Both the position numbers and the translations under genes were made by a program. This document shows positions 30,646-38,632 of a stretch of 64,000 nucleotides of DNA, piece after piece (the first letter of the stretch is position 1; each line of letters opens with the position of its first letter). The notes beneath the pieces were generated by a model that saw nothing but the letters and a program-made list of their open reading frames with translations, did not search any database and was not told where the DNA came from. The stretch is from a virus, in IMG/VR virus record IMGVR_UViG_3300043172_000590, positions 1-64,000 of that record. One strand, given 5' to 3'.

Positions 30646-31290
30646 CTACCTCCTTACTTTTTTATACTTGGTCACGGTTATTTCTCCACATCCGTTTGTT
30701 TCGGCAATAATTTTACCTTCCTTTCTTCCCAGTCTCGGGCCAACGCCCCACAATATTCTCCTTCTTTTGGTAAAGTCTATTATGACTGCCTCTGCTTTAA
30801 AACCCGGGTTTGTAACCTCCATTTCCATACCGCCATCAAAAGTTATTTTGGCATCAAAAAACATGCAGCCATCATTGAAGGTGTATCCACCTACCACGAC
30901 CATGCTACTATCCGGTTTAGGCGCTGTTTTTTCAACTACTTTTCCCGGGAGATACAAAGTGTCCATCCTTGGCTTTAAGACGTAATTTTGAGCAGATTTG
31001 TACTTTATGATTAAGTGTTCTGCGGCATTAAGTTGTTGATCCTTGATATTATACTTCTTTTGGATGCTGTCAACAATGGACAGATGTTTGTCGTCTGACT
31101 CTTTTTTGAGTCTCCTCAATTCTTTGGTCGTGAGCAGTGCTATCCGAACACTGTCACTTGAATGCTTATAGTTGTCTGTCATCCGGATTCTGGACTTACG
31201 TTCAGTGTTCCACATCTTAGACATTATTCCGCCGCCAATACCAAGGGCTACAATTAGCAATATTAATATTGTTTTAGGACTTAGCTTCAT
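30646..31290 (-). CDS. Spanin-like membrane-anchored protein
   Basis: 214 residues. One N-terminal membrane helix (TILILLIVALGIGGGI), then a long coiled coil (about residues 45-100) and a beta-rich C-terminal domain that would lie in the periplasm. This matches an Rz-like inner-membrane spanin, which bridges to the outer membrane in the last step of lysis. It is downstream of the endolysin and holin-like genes and overlaps the latter by 17 bases. Confidence 0.55.
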   Translation of the reverse strand: MKLSPKTILILLIVALGIGGGIMSKMWNTERKSRIRMTDNYKHSSDSVRIALLTTKELRRLKKESDDKHLSIVDSIQKKYNIKDQQLNAAEHLIIKYKSAQNYVLKPRMDTLYLPGKVVEKTAPKPDSSMVVVGGYTFNDGCMFFDAKITFDGGMEMEVTNPGFKAEAVIIDFTKRRRILWGVGPRLGRKEGKIIAETNGCGEITVTKYKKVRR

Positions 31291-31594
31291 TTTCTATAAT
31301 ATTATTTGTTTCGTTTTTGAATCTTTTCATGCCCTTTCTCCATAGCCATAGTCCGGCGGCTCCCATAAACATCCAGAACAGCAGATTTACATCTACGCCG
31401 TAGATTACCCAGCTTATTTTGACGCCTGCCCAAATAAACCCCATTCCTATAAGAATATTGATTATTCCTGCTAATAGGTTCTTTTTAAAGAATATGGACG
31501 ACTTATAGTCTATCCTGAACCATGCCGACTGTAGTTTTATTAAGGTCATTATGACGGCCCCTAATACCAATAATACATAAGGTAAAAATTCCAT
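31274..31594 (-). CDS. Holin-like membrane protein
   Basis: 106 residues with three hydrophobic segments (about residues 4-23, 39-63 and 70-87) and a charged C-terminus. Its position between the endolysin and the spanin-like gene, and the topology, fit a holin that opens the inner membrane for the endolysin. Sequence alone does not prove it. Confidence 0.55.
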   Translation of the reverse strand: MEFLPYVLLVLGAVIMTLIKLQSAWFRIDYKSSIFFKKNLLAGIINILIGMGFIWAGVKISWVIYGVDVNLLFWMFMGAAGLWLWRKGMKRFKNETNNIIENEAKS

Positions 31595-31596
31595 AA

Positions 31597-32166
31597 CTAA
31601 ATATCTTTAAGTAAAATAAATCCTTTAAATTCGAGCGAGTCACGCCCATATATAGTATTGTTTTTTTCCAATGTTATCTTCCCTTCTCTCTCTCCCGCTA
31701 ATGAGGTATTGCCTTCAACTGCTTTAAATTCATCGTAATCAGGTGTTGTCACCTCTGTAGCAATCCCTATATGCCCATGCCAAGCGTGCCCTTTTTTCTT
31801 CCAAAAACAAAGAGCTCCTTTTTGTGGGGTGTTTGAAAACTCCCATCCTTCCCTTTTGAACTTCGCCAAAGTCCCCATTGCAGAACCAGTAAATAGCCTA
31901 TCTATTACTGAAACCATTGACGAATCGTATATAGAATATGATGTCTTCCAAACGAGCTCAGCCAAGTAGTCACACCATGCTTGCCCTTTTTTCCATCCTA
32001 TCGTTTTAAACACCTCTTCTGATGAAGCAATTGACAGCCCATGGGATTTAACCAAGTTGAGGTACGGCTGCGGGAATCCATAGAATCCTGAGTTTCCCGG
32101 CTTCTCCATTAAATTGGTAAGACTTCGAGCCACTTCTACTACGATGTCATTAATTTTCATTGTCAA
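31597..32166 (-). CDS. CHAP-domain endolysin
   Basis: 189 residues. A CHAP fold: Cys65 in GQAWCDYLAELVW, His132 in WHGHIGIATEV (after GALCFWKKKGHAW), and Glu151/Asn153 in VEGNTS. These enzymes cut peptide or amide bonds of peptidoglycan. No signal peptide, so export depends on a holin, which the next gene may provide. The rest is a single domain without a cell-wall-binding module, normal for phages of Gram-negative hosts. Start MTMKIND could be the first or third residue. Confidence 0.85.
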   Translation of the reverse strand: MTMKINDIVVEVARSLTNLMEKPGNSGFYGFPQPYLNLVKSHGLSIASSEEVFKTIGWKKGQAWCDYLAELVWKTSYSIYDSSMVSVIDRLFTGSAMGTLAKFKREGWEFSNTPQKGALCFWKKKGHAWHGHIGIATEVTTPDYDEFKAVEGNTSLAGEREGKITLEKNNTIYGRDSLEFKGFILLKDI

Positions 32167-32211
32167 TATCGTCTCTTAATTTATCAAGATTTATCCTCAT
32201 CTCCCCGGTCT

Positions 32212-32538
32212 TTATTCCTTTATTAATTTTATATAATCCTTCAAGTCATCGAATCTATTATCTTGGGTTTTGCTGAATGCTTCAAATTTGTTGTCAAAAT
32301 ATTTTTCTAATCTCTCTATTTTGTCATTCTCATTTTCGGCGTGCTTTCTTATTTCGTCATCCGTGTGCTTTATTGCTATATTATGTTTTGTGTCAACATA
32401 TATAGTTGATGCCGCATTTTCTATTTTAGCCTCTTTATTTATGTACCCACTAGCCGTAATCGCTCCTGCAAAAGCAAACATTGCAGATATAAATGTCATT
32501 AATAAATATATTTTCCAGTTTTCCTTAAGATTGTCCAT
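32212..32538 (-). CDS. Membrane-anchored coiled-coil protein
   Basis: 108 residues: one N-terminal membrane helix (about residues 10-30) and a coiled coil (about residues 50-105, IRKHAENENDKIERLEKYF). Its start overlaps the upstream membrane protein by 14 bases. Its place beside the endolysin suggests lysis control, for example an antiholin or second spanin component. Function unproven. Confidence 0.6.
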   Translation of the reverse strand: MDNLKENWKIYLLMTFISAMFAFAGAITASGYINKEAKIENAASTIYVDTKHNIAIKHTDDEIRKHAENENDKIERLEKYFDNKFEAFSKTQDNRFDDLKDYIKLIKE

Positions 32539-32881
32539 TTTTATAATATTTTAAGCACAACCCCATAAACATAAATAATGTAACGCCCCCGAAAACATAT
32601 TTAGATATTTCACTATTCGCACTCAGCATATAGTCCTCATATTTAAGATTTCTTAAACTAAATTCATACCAGGCCCTTCCTATCAATATTAATGAAGCAA
32701 GCGAATAAAACATTTTTGACAATTTACTGCCTATTAACACATCGTCAAAGTCAATCAGCGCAATAGCCAAGAATATCGAAGTAAAATAAAATACACTCCA
32801 CCCAGTACTACCAGATGGAGCTTTTGCGTCGAATAAGAAAAATGCAAATAATAGATATGATTTACCTATAAATTTAAACAT
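32525..32881 (-). CDS. Polytopic membrane protein of the lysis region
   Basis: 118 residues with about four membrane segments (YLLFAFFLFDAKA, VFYFTSIFLAIALIDF, MFYSLASLILIGRAW, YVFGGVTLFMFMGLCL). May be a holin partner. It overlaps the small charged gene at 32874-32984 and the coiled-coil gene downstream, so all are co-expressed. Confidence 0.6.
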   Translation of the reverse strand: MFKFIGKSYLLFAFFLFDAKAPSGSTGWSVFYFTSIFLAIALIDFDDVLIGSKLSKMFYSLASLILIGRAWYEFSLRNLKYEDYMLSANSEISKYVFGGVTLFMFMGLCLKYYKNGQS

Positions 32882-32984
32882 CTTCTTTATCTTCTTCTTT
32901 CTTTTCTTTCTTTTCTTTCTTTTGTTCTTCTGGAACTTCTACAGATCTTGTTTTGGGATCTGTAGGCTTTTCTGGATGTGGCAT
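32874..32984 (-). CDS. 36-residue highly charged peptide
   Basis: MPHPEKPTDPKTRSVEVPEE followed by a run of Lys and Glu (QKKEKKEKKEEDKEDV). ATG-started, overlapping the next gene by 8 bases. Could be real or a low-complexity frame; kept at low confidence. Confidence 0.4.
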   Translation of the reverse strand: MPHPEKPTDPKTRSVEVPEEQKKEKKEKKEEDKEDV

Positions 32985-33039
32985 AATTAATAATTTAAAA
33001 GTTAAACAATATCACAAGTTAATATAATTTATATTAAAA

Positions 33040-33447
33040 CTAAAAACCATCGAACAATTTCTGCTCCTGTATTTTACGCAGTTCAATGTCGTCAAGTTCG
33101 TCCTGAATTAAATCATATCGCTGTCTTAGCCTATTTAATCGGTTATCCCTGGATGCTGAGTCTAACTCTGCATTATTTTTGATAGTCAAATACTGAGTCT
33201 TTAGTGGCGTTATAGCGTCCTTACAATTCATTGAATCTTGGACTAGCCCTGCAATCTTGATAGACACTTGTTCAAGAGTTGTTGTTCTTTTTTGTTTATA
33301 TACTTTTTTAGTATGCTCCCAATAATGCATATAAACATTTCCACTTATCGTTACCACCGTGTCAATATCGTTAAAGTATTCTCTTTTCTGTTGAGCCTCC
33401 GTGCTTAGCACGAAGAACATCATTGCTATTATAATTGTGTTTTTCAT
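33040..33447 (-). CDS. Secreted coiled-coil protein next to the fibres
   Basis: 135 residues. Sec signal MKNTIIIAMMFFVLSTEA ends before QQ, the typical Bacteroidetes cleavage site. The rest has a beta segment (TVVTISGNVYMHYW) and a C-terminal coiled coil (about residues 90-130). It stands directly downstream of two fibre-like genes that also carry signal peptides. Confidence 0.65.
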   Translation of the reverse strand: MKNTIIIAMMFFVLSTEAQQKREYFNDIDTVVTISGNVYMHYWEHTKKVYKQKRTTTLEQVSIKIAGLVQDSMNCKDAITPLKTQYLTIKNNAELDSASRDNRLNRLRQRYDLIQDELDDIELRKIQEQKLFDGF

Positions 33448-33450
33448 AGT

Positions 33451-35100
33451 CTATTTTACAACCCATGAGCCATTTTCATAAAAGTTAAATGCATTAATTG
33501 TTGTGTTGTATATTACCATTCCATTTACTGCTGTTAAATTATCTCTTTGGCTTGTTGCCATTCTAGGAAGTAATAATGCCCCTGATGTTGATTTTATTTC
33601 AAGAGCTGCACTTGTTTCTGGGGTACTCGTTCCAATAGCAAAATCTGAGTTAGGAACAGAAACTAATCCAATACTTGTTCCCCCTCTATTACTTGCTTTG
33701 ATAATTGACTGAGTTGCTGTATATAAATCACTTGCAGTTTTAAGCACAAACTCTTCATTAGATACTTCAATCATCCAAACTTTTTCACTACTTCCAGCAT
33801 CTGACTCTTCCAGTATTATTCTTGGTGAATCTGATACAATATGTAATTCGTCATTAGCAAGATCTATTCCTATTCCTACATTACCAGTGAAATGGGGATT
33901 GTTTAATGGGGCTTTTGAATCTAAAGCTGATTGAGTGGCTAAACTTATTGGTTTATTGTCATCAGAAGTATTATCTACATTTGATACGCTTGAATTTAAA
34001 ACGGCGATATCTACATCATCGACTGTTCCACTCAATGTAACGTCTCCAACTATATCTAAATTATCCTGAACTGTAAGAGTATTGCCGTCTGTATTTCTTA
34101 TAATTGGTGTCTCAATATAGTCAGTTGCATCTATCGTAGTACCAGTAAAGCCAGCACCACTAATATCTCCTACATAAAGAACGCCCCTGATGTCAAAATC
34201 ACTATTGACCATAAAACAGTTATCACCAGACGACCATCCAAAGTAATCGGTTCCACTGTCGTTGAGATAAATCTTATCGGCTACTAGAGAACCATCACTA
34301 TCAATAGAGGCAACATCTACACCATCGCTGTCTTTGATATACACCTTTTTAGAGCCAGCATTATCACCTAGTTTAAAGATTATATCCTTAGTGACAGAGT
34401 TAATTGTAAATGTTTGCTGCCCTTGTAGTGTCAAATCAGCACTTGCATGAATCATTCCGGTTTTACTCGAAGTAATATAAAATCGTATATAATCATTGCC
34501 TTCTGCAGCTCTTCTCCAAACTTTAAATATCTTACCCGCTTCATCATTGCCAACATCAGTATCACTAAATACTTCAACATCATCATTTGCATAAGGTTGA
34601 ATCTTTAAAATATCATCTGGGAAATATAAGATAGGAGTTTGTATTCTGTACGGTACTTTGAAAGTTCCTACTTCCGACAATAATGCTCTTTCATCACCAT
34701 CATCATACCCGCCAGTATAAAAAGATATATCCTGATTACTAGCGATTCTTAACTGGCCAGACTCAACCCCTATAGAGTATACATCGGAATACAAATTAAT
34801 CTTTCGACCTGTAGTAGAAGGAAATTGAAGGAGACTTCCAGTTAAATCCGCCAAGTCTTTATCCCATAATGAAAATATTGGATCAGTTTCAGTATATGAA
34901 GTCAAAACAACTTCCCAGCTATCCCCATCCCAGTATTCAAACTCACCCGTGGTAACATTATGAATGAGCCAATGTTTCCCGCTAGGATCTGAGAGGGCAT
35001 CCCTTTGTGCCGTTGTTGCTTCTATATGTTTAATAACCTGTTCTTGTCCGTATGTAAAACTTGAAATCAGAATTACAAGTAATAAAATTAATTTTTTCAT
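33451..35100 (-). CDS. Fibre-like protein with Sec signal peptide and duplicated 'AQRDAL' module
   Basis: 549 residues if started at the ATG at 35100 (MKKLILLLVILISSFTYG then QEQ); the frame is open further upstream but there the reading overlaps the 956-residue gene. The N-terminus is a signal peptide with Gln after the cut. The mature part begins with a module (TTAQRDALSDPSGKHWLIHN, then a TTGEFEYWDGDSWEV) and ends with the same type of module (ATSQRDNLTAVNGMVIYNTT, then AFNFYENGSWV), seen in Bacteroidetes secreted proteins and fibres. Between them are beta repeats. Probably a receptor-binding or surface-displayed protein. Confidence 0.75.
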   Translation of the reverse strand: MKKLILLLVILISSFTYGQEQVIKHIEATTAQRDALSDPSGKHWLIHNVTTGEFEYWDGDSWEVVLTSYTETDPIFSLWDKDLADLTGSLLQFPSTTGRKINLYSDVYSIGVESGQLRIASNQDISFYTGGYDDGDERALLSEVGTFKVPYRIQTPILYFPDDILKIQPYANDDVEVFSDTDVGNDEAGKIFKVWRRAAEGNDYIRFYITSSKTGMIHASADLTLQGQQTFTINSVTKDIIFKLGDNAGSKKVYIKDSDGVDVASIDSDGSLVADKIYLNDSGTDYFGWSSGDNCFMVNSDFDIRGVLYVGDISGAGFTGTTIDATDYIETPIIRNTDGNTLTVQDNLDIVGDVTLSGTVDDVDIAVLNSSVSNVDNTSDDNKPISLATQSALDSKAPLNNPHFTGNVGIGIDLANDELHIVSDSPRIILEESDAGSSEKVWMIEVSNEEFVLKTASDLYTATQSIIKASNRGGTSIGLVSVPNSDFAIGTSTPETSAALEIKSTSGALLLPRMATSQRDNLTAVNGMVIYNTTINAFNFYENGSWVVK

Positions 35101-35104
35101 ACTA

Positions 35105-37975
35105 TTATTGTTTAATGAACCATCCATAAGAGTCATCCCATTGAATCTCAATTGATCCCGCAGCCAACAGAGTCTGATCTGCTGCTGCTCCATTTATAGT
35201 ATTTCCGTTCCTTGCAACCGTGCATGTGAACGTGGAGTTTGTGCAAAATATGTCATATACTTGTCCGTGTACTGGACTGGCATCTAGTGAAATAGTAACC
35301 GTATTAGCAGTTGCGTCCACTAGGATGTTGCGTTCTGTTCCTGTTAGGGTGTAATCTGATGTCTTTGTGACCACTGACTGAACTTCGCCACCTGATGTTG
35401 TTATATTTCCTGTTACTACAACATCTCCATTAAAATATACATCTCCATCGACTCCGAATAGTTCTGAGCCTACGGCTGCTGTTGTTCCTACAAATACGCC
35501 GCCACCATCTTCTTGCAGTATTAAGGCTCTATCACTAGAAACCCCTCTCTCTGTAGCGTCCATAGCAATTCCTCTTTCAGATGCTGTAGCACTACCTAAC
35601 AATCTTATTTGGAGAACCATGGGCTGAGTAGCTTCTGACGATCCAAACAATGCTATATTGCTAGATGCTGTTTTTGGGGCATCGTCAAAAACATGAAACG
35701 TTTCTAATGGCGCATCATTAGAGCCCACCCCAAAAGGCCCCATCACATAACTATCCCCTGGTCCGTCGATGTTGATCTCTTCATCTACGGTTAGGGTTCC
35801 TCCAATATTAGCATTCTTAACAACCCCTAATCCTCCATCTGTCTGAATAGCTCCTGTTATTGTTGATGTGGATTCGGTTGTGCCTTCTACGGCTAGGGTG
35901 CCAGTTAAGGTAGTATTCAGAGAAGCATCTATTTTCAAAGCATTCCCAGTGCCAATAGTAGCCCCTACGCTAATTTTATAGGAATCCCCATCGCTATTGT
36001 CAACTCCCGCTGTGAATTTAGATGCACCTTGAATCTTATAAACTGTCTGTGGGCTAAATGTAGTAGAATTAGCATGAATTTCCAATATTGCATTTTCTGC
36101 GGATGTTGCTATTACTGCGTTGCCTCCGTTTACTGCTATGTCATTATTAAAAGTAGCAACCTCATTAGTCCCATCAATCAAAACCCTACCGCTTATATCC
36201 TCAACTGTCCAAGTGTGGGTAGTTGCAGTAGAAATTCCCGACAGATCAGTAACTAATTCTTTTGTTACGTCAGTAGCGTTGTGTAATTTCCATTCAGCAT
36301 CGGAGAAATTTACTTGAGAACTAACAGCCCCACCAGATCCACCTGTAGACCCAATAATTTCCCCTCTCTTATCTTGCACGTCACTTCCACCGACTAGATT
36401 TATCAATGTTCCGCTACTGCCTGTTTGATATCTTAAAACAACCCGACATATATTAAAAAAAGTATGTATAAATTTATCATCAATCGCAGTAACGTCATAA
36501 TCACTAAAATCATTCAATGCATTGACATCAGTATTATATTTGCCAGTCGGAAGCGTTACATATAATGCATCATCCGTATTTGTTCCTGACGTTTGATTTC
36601 CCCAGATCCTCAATCCATATCTGTCGTTGTTATTCCGGAGGGTAACGCCGTTGGCATCTACGTCCAGCTCATTCAGATCTGTATATTGCTGGGTAACCGG
36701 ATTGGTCGGATGGTTCATTACATAAAAGACCGGAGTTCCGCTTTGCGCTGGGAATACCTGCTCCCAGAATTGTTGGGTAATTCCGTCGGTAGTCGTAATG
36801 ACTGCATTATCAATAGCCCCTCCATTTACCGTTACAGTTAACAGGGGATCGACCCCAGATCCATCTTCATATGTAACGCGATGTCGGGCTTTATTCCTTA
36901 TTGTTTCTTCCTGCCCTTTAAATAAATCTTCCCTGTATAGTCCGTTGTTATACCTCTGTATGTTTACAGTACCTTGCGAGTTGGTTGTTGCCACACTTGC
37001 AATTTCTGCATATCCCAGCAATATAACAGGAGTTGATGGTTTCGTAGTCGAAGCTGCAAGTTCCAAATCAAGCGTCCCATTCATTTCAGCATACACCCAG
37101 TTTGTTACGGACACTGCATCCGTCCCTGCTGTAAGTGCTATCCTCGCATGCCCATCTATACCCGATCCCGTTGTTGTGTTTAAATTGAATACGCGATTGC
37201 TCCCTTCTATAAAACCATGTAAATTGAAGTCTGCCAGTGATATTTGTTCCCAGTCATCAGGTGAGATATCAGGCTGGTTGCCTGAATTTAAGTCTGTTTT
37301 GGAGAAATACCGCATATTGTTATATATAACCTGATTACCCCTATTATAAGTATCTCCGGGTTCATAACCATTTGCAGAACTCCACACTTCCATATAAACA
37401 ACACCGCCATCAATCACCACCTCAAATTCATGTGATTCAAAAAACCCATTGTTCAAAAGTGCACCTAATATATACTCGTTCTGTAGTGCGGTTGCATTAA
37501 TAACTGCATTCTGGTCTATTGCGCCCTGAACGTGTGACGAATCTAACCCGCTTATGGTATTATCATAAAATACATTTTTTGCTGTATCTATAGAGTTCGC
37601 ATTCAATCCGAACCCATAACTAGTAAGGATTTCATACGTGACTCCAATATCTTGCAATTGAACTGATTGCCCTATTCCGGTCAGCGTCCATACTTCGGTG
37701 TCAGATACGTTTCTTATAACCACAGTGTCTCCACCTACCTGACTAAACTCGGCCCAGAACCCACTAGGGGTATTTGTTGCGTCAGGGATAATAATAGTGT
37801 CATTACCCTCTGCTGTGGCATCAATCCTATATAGTCTGCCTGTGGTTAGGTATGGCAACGTAGTGTCCCCGGAAATATCCTGGCTGCTGTGAACATTTGC
37901 TGTGTATTGACCTGACACAACTAATTGTATCAGGAATAAACACAGGAATAGTGCGGTTTTAGTAATGTTTTTCAT
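35105..37975 (-). CDS. Large fibre-like protein with Sec signal peptide
   Basis: 956 residues. Starts with a clear signal (MKNITKTALFLCLFLIQLVV) and SGQ at the likely cut. The N-terminal half carries beta-rich repeats (TNPVTQQYTDLNEL). The central part is Gly/Ser-rich (GSTGGSGGAVSSQ). The C-terminal 80 residues (TSDYTLTGTERNILVDATAN ... IQWDDSYGWFI) form the compact trimeric-fibre tip seen in many tail fibres. A fibre with a signal peptide is unusual: it may be exported to the cell surface or the signal may be vestigial. Confidence 0.75.
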   Translation of the reverse strand: MKNITKTALFLCLFLIQLVVSGQYTANVHSSQDISGDTTLPYLTTGRLYRIDATAEGNDTIIIPDATNTPSGFWAEFSQVGGDTVVIRNVSDTEVWTLTGIGQSVQLQDIGVTYEILTSYGFGLNANSIDTAKNVFYDNTISGLDSSHVQGAIDQNAVINATALQNEYILGALLNNGFFESHEFEVVIDGGVVYMEVWSSANGYEPGDTYNRGNQVIYNNMRYFSKTDLNSGNQPDISPDDWEQISLADFNLHGFIEGSNRVFNLNTTTGSGIDGHARIALTAGTDAVSVTNWVYAEMNGTLDLELAASTTKPSTPVILLGYAEIASVATTNSQGTVNIQRYNNGLYREDLFKGQEETIRNKARHRVTYEDGSGVDPLLTVTVNGGAIDNAVITTTDGITQQFWEQVFPAQSGTPVFYVMNHPTNPVTQQYTDLNELDVDANGVTLRNNNDRYGLRIWGNQTSGTNTDDALYVTLPTGKYNTDVNALNDFSDYDVTAIDDKFIHTFFNICRVVLRYQTGSSGTLINLVGGSDVQDKRGEIIGSTGGSGGAVSSQVNFSDAEWKLHNATDVTKELVTDLSGISTATTHTWTVEDISGRVLIDGTNEVATFNNDIAVNGGNAVIATSAENAILEIHANSTTFSPQTVYKIQGASKFTAGVDNSDGDSYKISVGATIGTGNALKIDASLNTTLTGTLAVEGTTESTSTITGAIQTDGGLGVVKNANIGGTLTVDEEINIDGPGDSYVMGPFGVGSNDAPLETFHVFDDAPKTASSNIALFGSSEATQPMVLQIRLLGSATASERGIAMDATERGVSSDRALILQEDGGGVFVGTTAAVGSELFGVDGDVYFNGDVVVTGNITTSGGEVQSVVTKTSDYTLTGTERNILVDATANTVTISLDASPVHGQVYDIFCTNSTFTCTVARNGNTINGAAADQTLLAAGSIEIQWDDSYGWFIKQ

Positions 37976-37988
37976 GACAGTACGATTT

Positions 37989-38546
37989 TTAATTCTCAGT
38001 TACAACATGACATTTCCCCCCGCCAGTCGAATCTATCGTCACAGCTTGGGCGATTAAGCCGTCAGCCTGCCATTCGAATGATTGACCTTGAATATACGCT
38101 ACGGAGCTTCCTCCTGCCACAGATACAGTAACGCTTCCGCCCTCAACCATAACAAATATCCTATGGTATGTATCAGCTGCAAATACAACAGGGGCAACAT
38201 TATCTAAGGTTTGATTATCAACATTATTATACGCTACTCCTGCACCTCCTGCCGGAGTCAATCCAGATCCAGTAGCAATCATTGTGTTGAATGCGACAAC
38301 AAATTCTTCGCATGTTGCATATACTGTTCCGTCAAGATTTAGCTCAGATGGCAACTCTTGATTAATTATCTGCTGGTTTAAATGTTCTTTATGCCTTATG
38401 GATATCCGTCCGGTAGTGTCGGTTCCGGCTTTTGGGATACATAATGCTTCATAATTCTTGGGAAGGGCTGTAGCTCCGTCTTCTGACGTAATGTCTCCAT
38501 ACATTCTGAATGTACCTGTTCCGACTATATCTTCTATAAATAGCAT
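37989..38546 (-). CDS. Structural protein of unknown role
   Basis: 185 residues, beta-rich with Gly/Val-rich strands (GGSVTVSVAGGSSVAYIQG, VTIDSTGGGKCHVV). Probably a tail or fibre-attachment protein; it lies between the large internal protein and the fibres. No family recognised. Confidence 0.7.
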   Translation of the reverse strand: MLFIEDIVGTGTFRMYGDITSEDGATALPKNYEALCIPKAGTDTTGRISIRHKEHLNQQIINQELPSELNLDGTVYATCEEFVVAFNTMIATGSGLTPAGGAGVAYNNVDNQTLDNVAPVVFAADTYHRIFVMVEGGSVTVSVAGGSSVAYIQGQSFEWQADGLIAQAVTIDSTGGGKCHVVTEN

Positions 38547-38632
38547 AGTGCTTTGTTTTTGTGATATTTATACTTACAATATTATTGCTTATTTATAATG
38601 TTTCAAAATTATCTACCTAAAAATTACTCCCA

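Noticed and set aside
36798-37334. Long plus-strand frames inside the late genes (also at 41856-42407 and 56486-56968)
   Set aside because: They lie fully within well-supported minus-strand structural genes and look like reverse-frame shadows of regular codon use.
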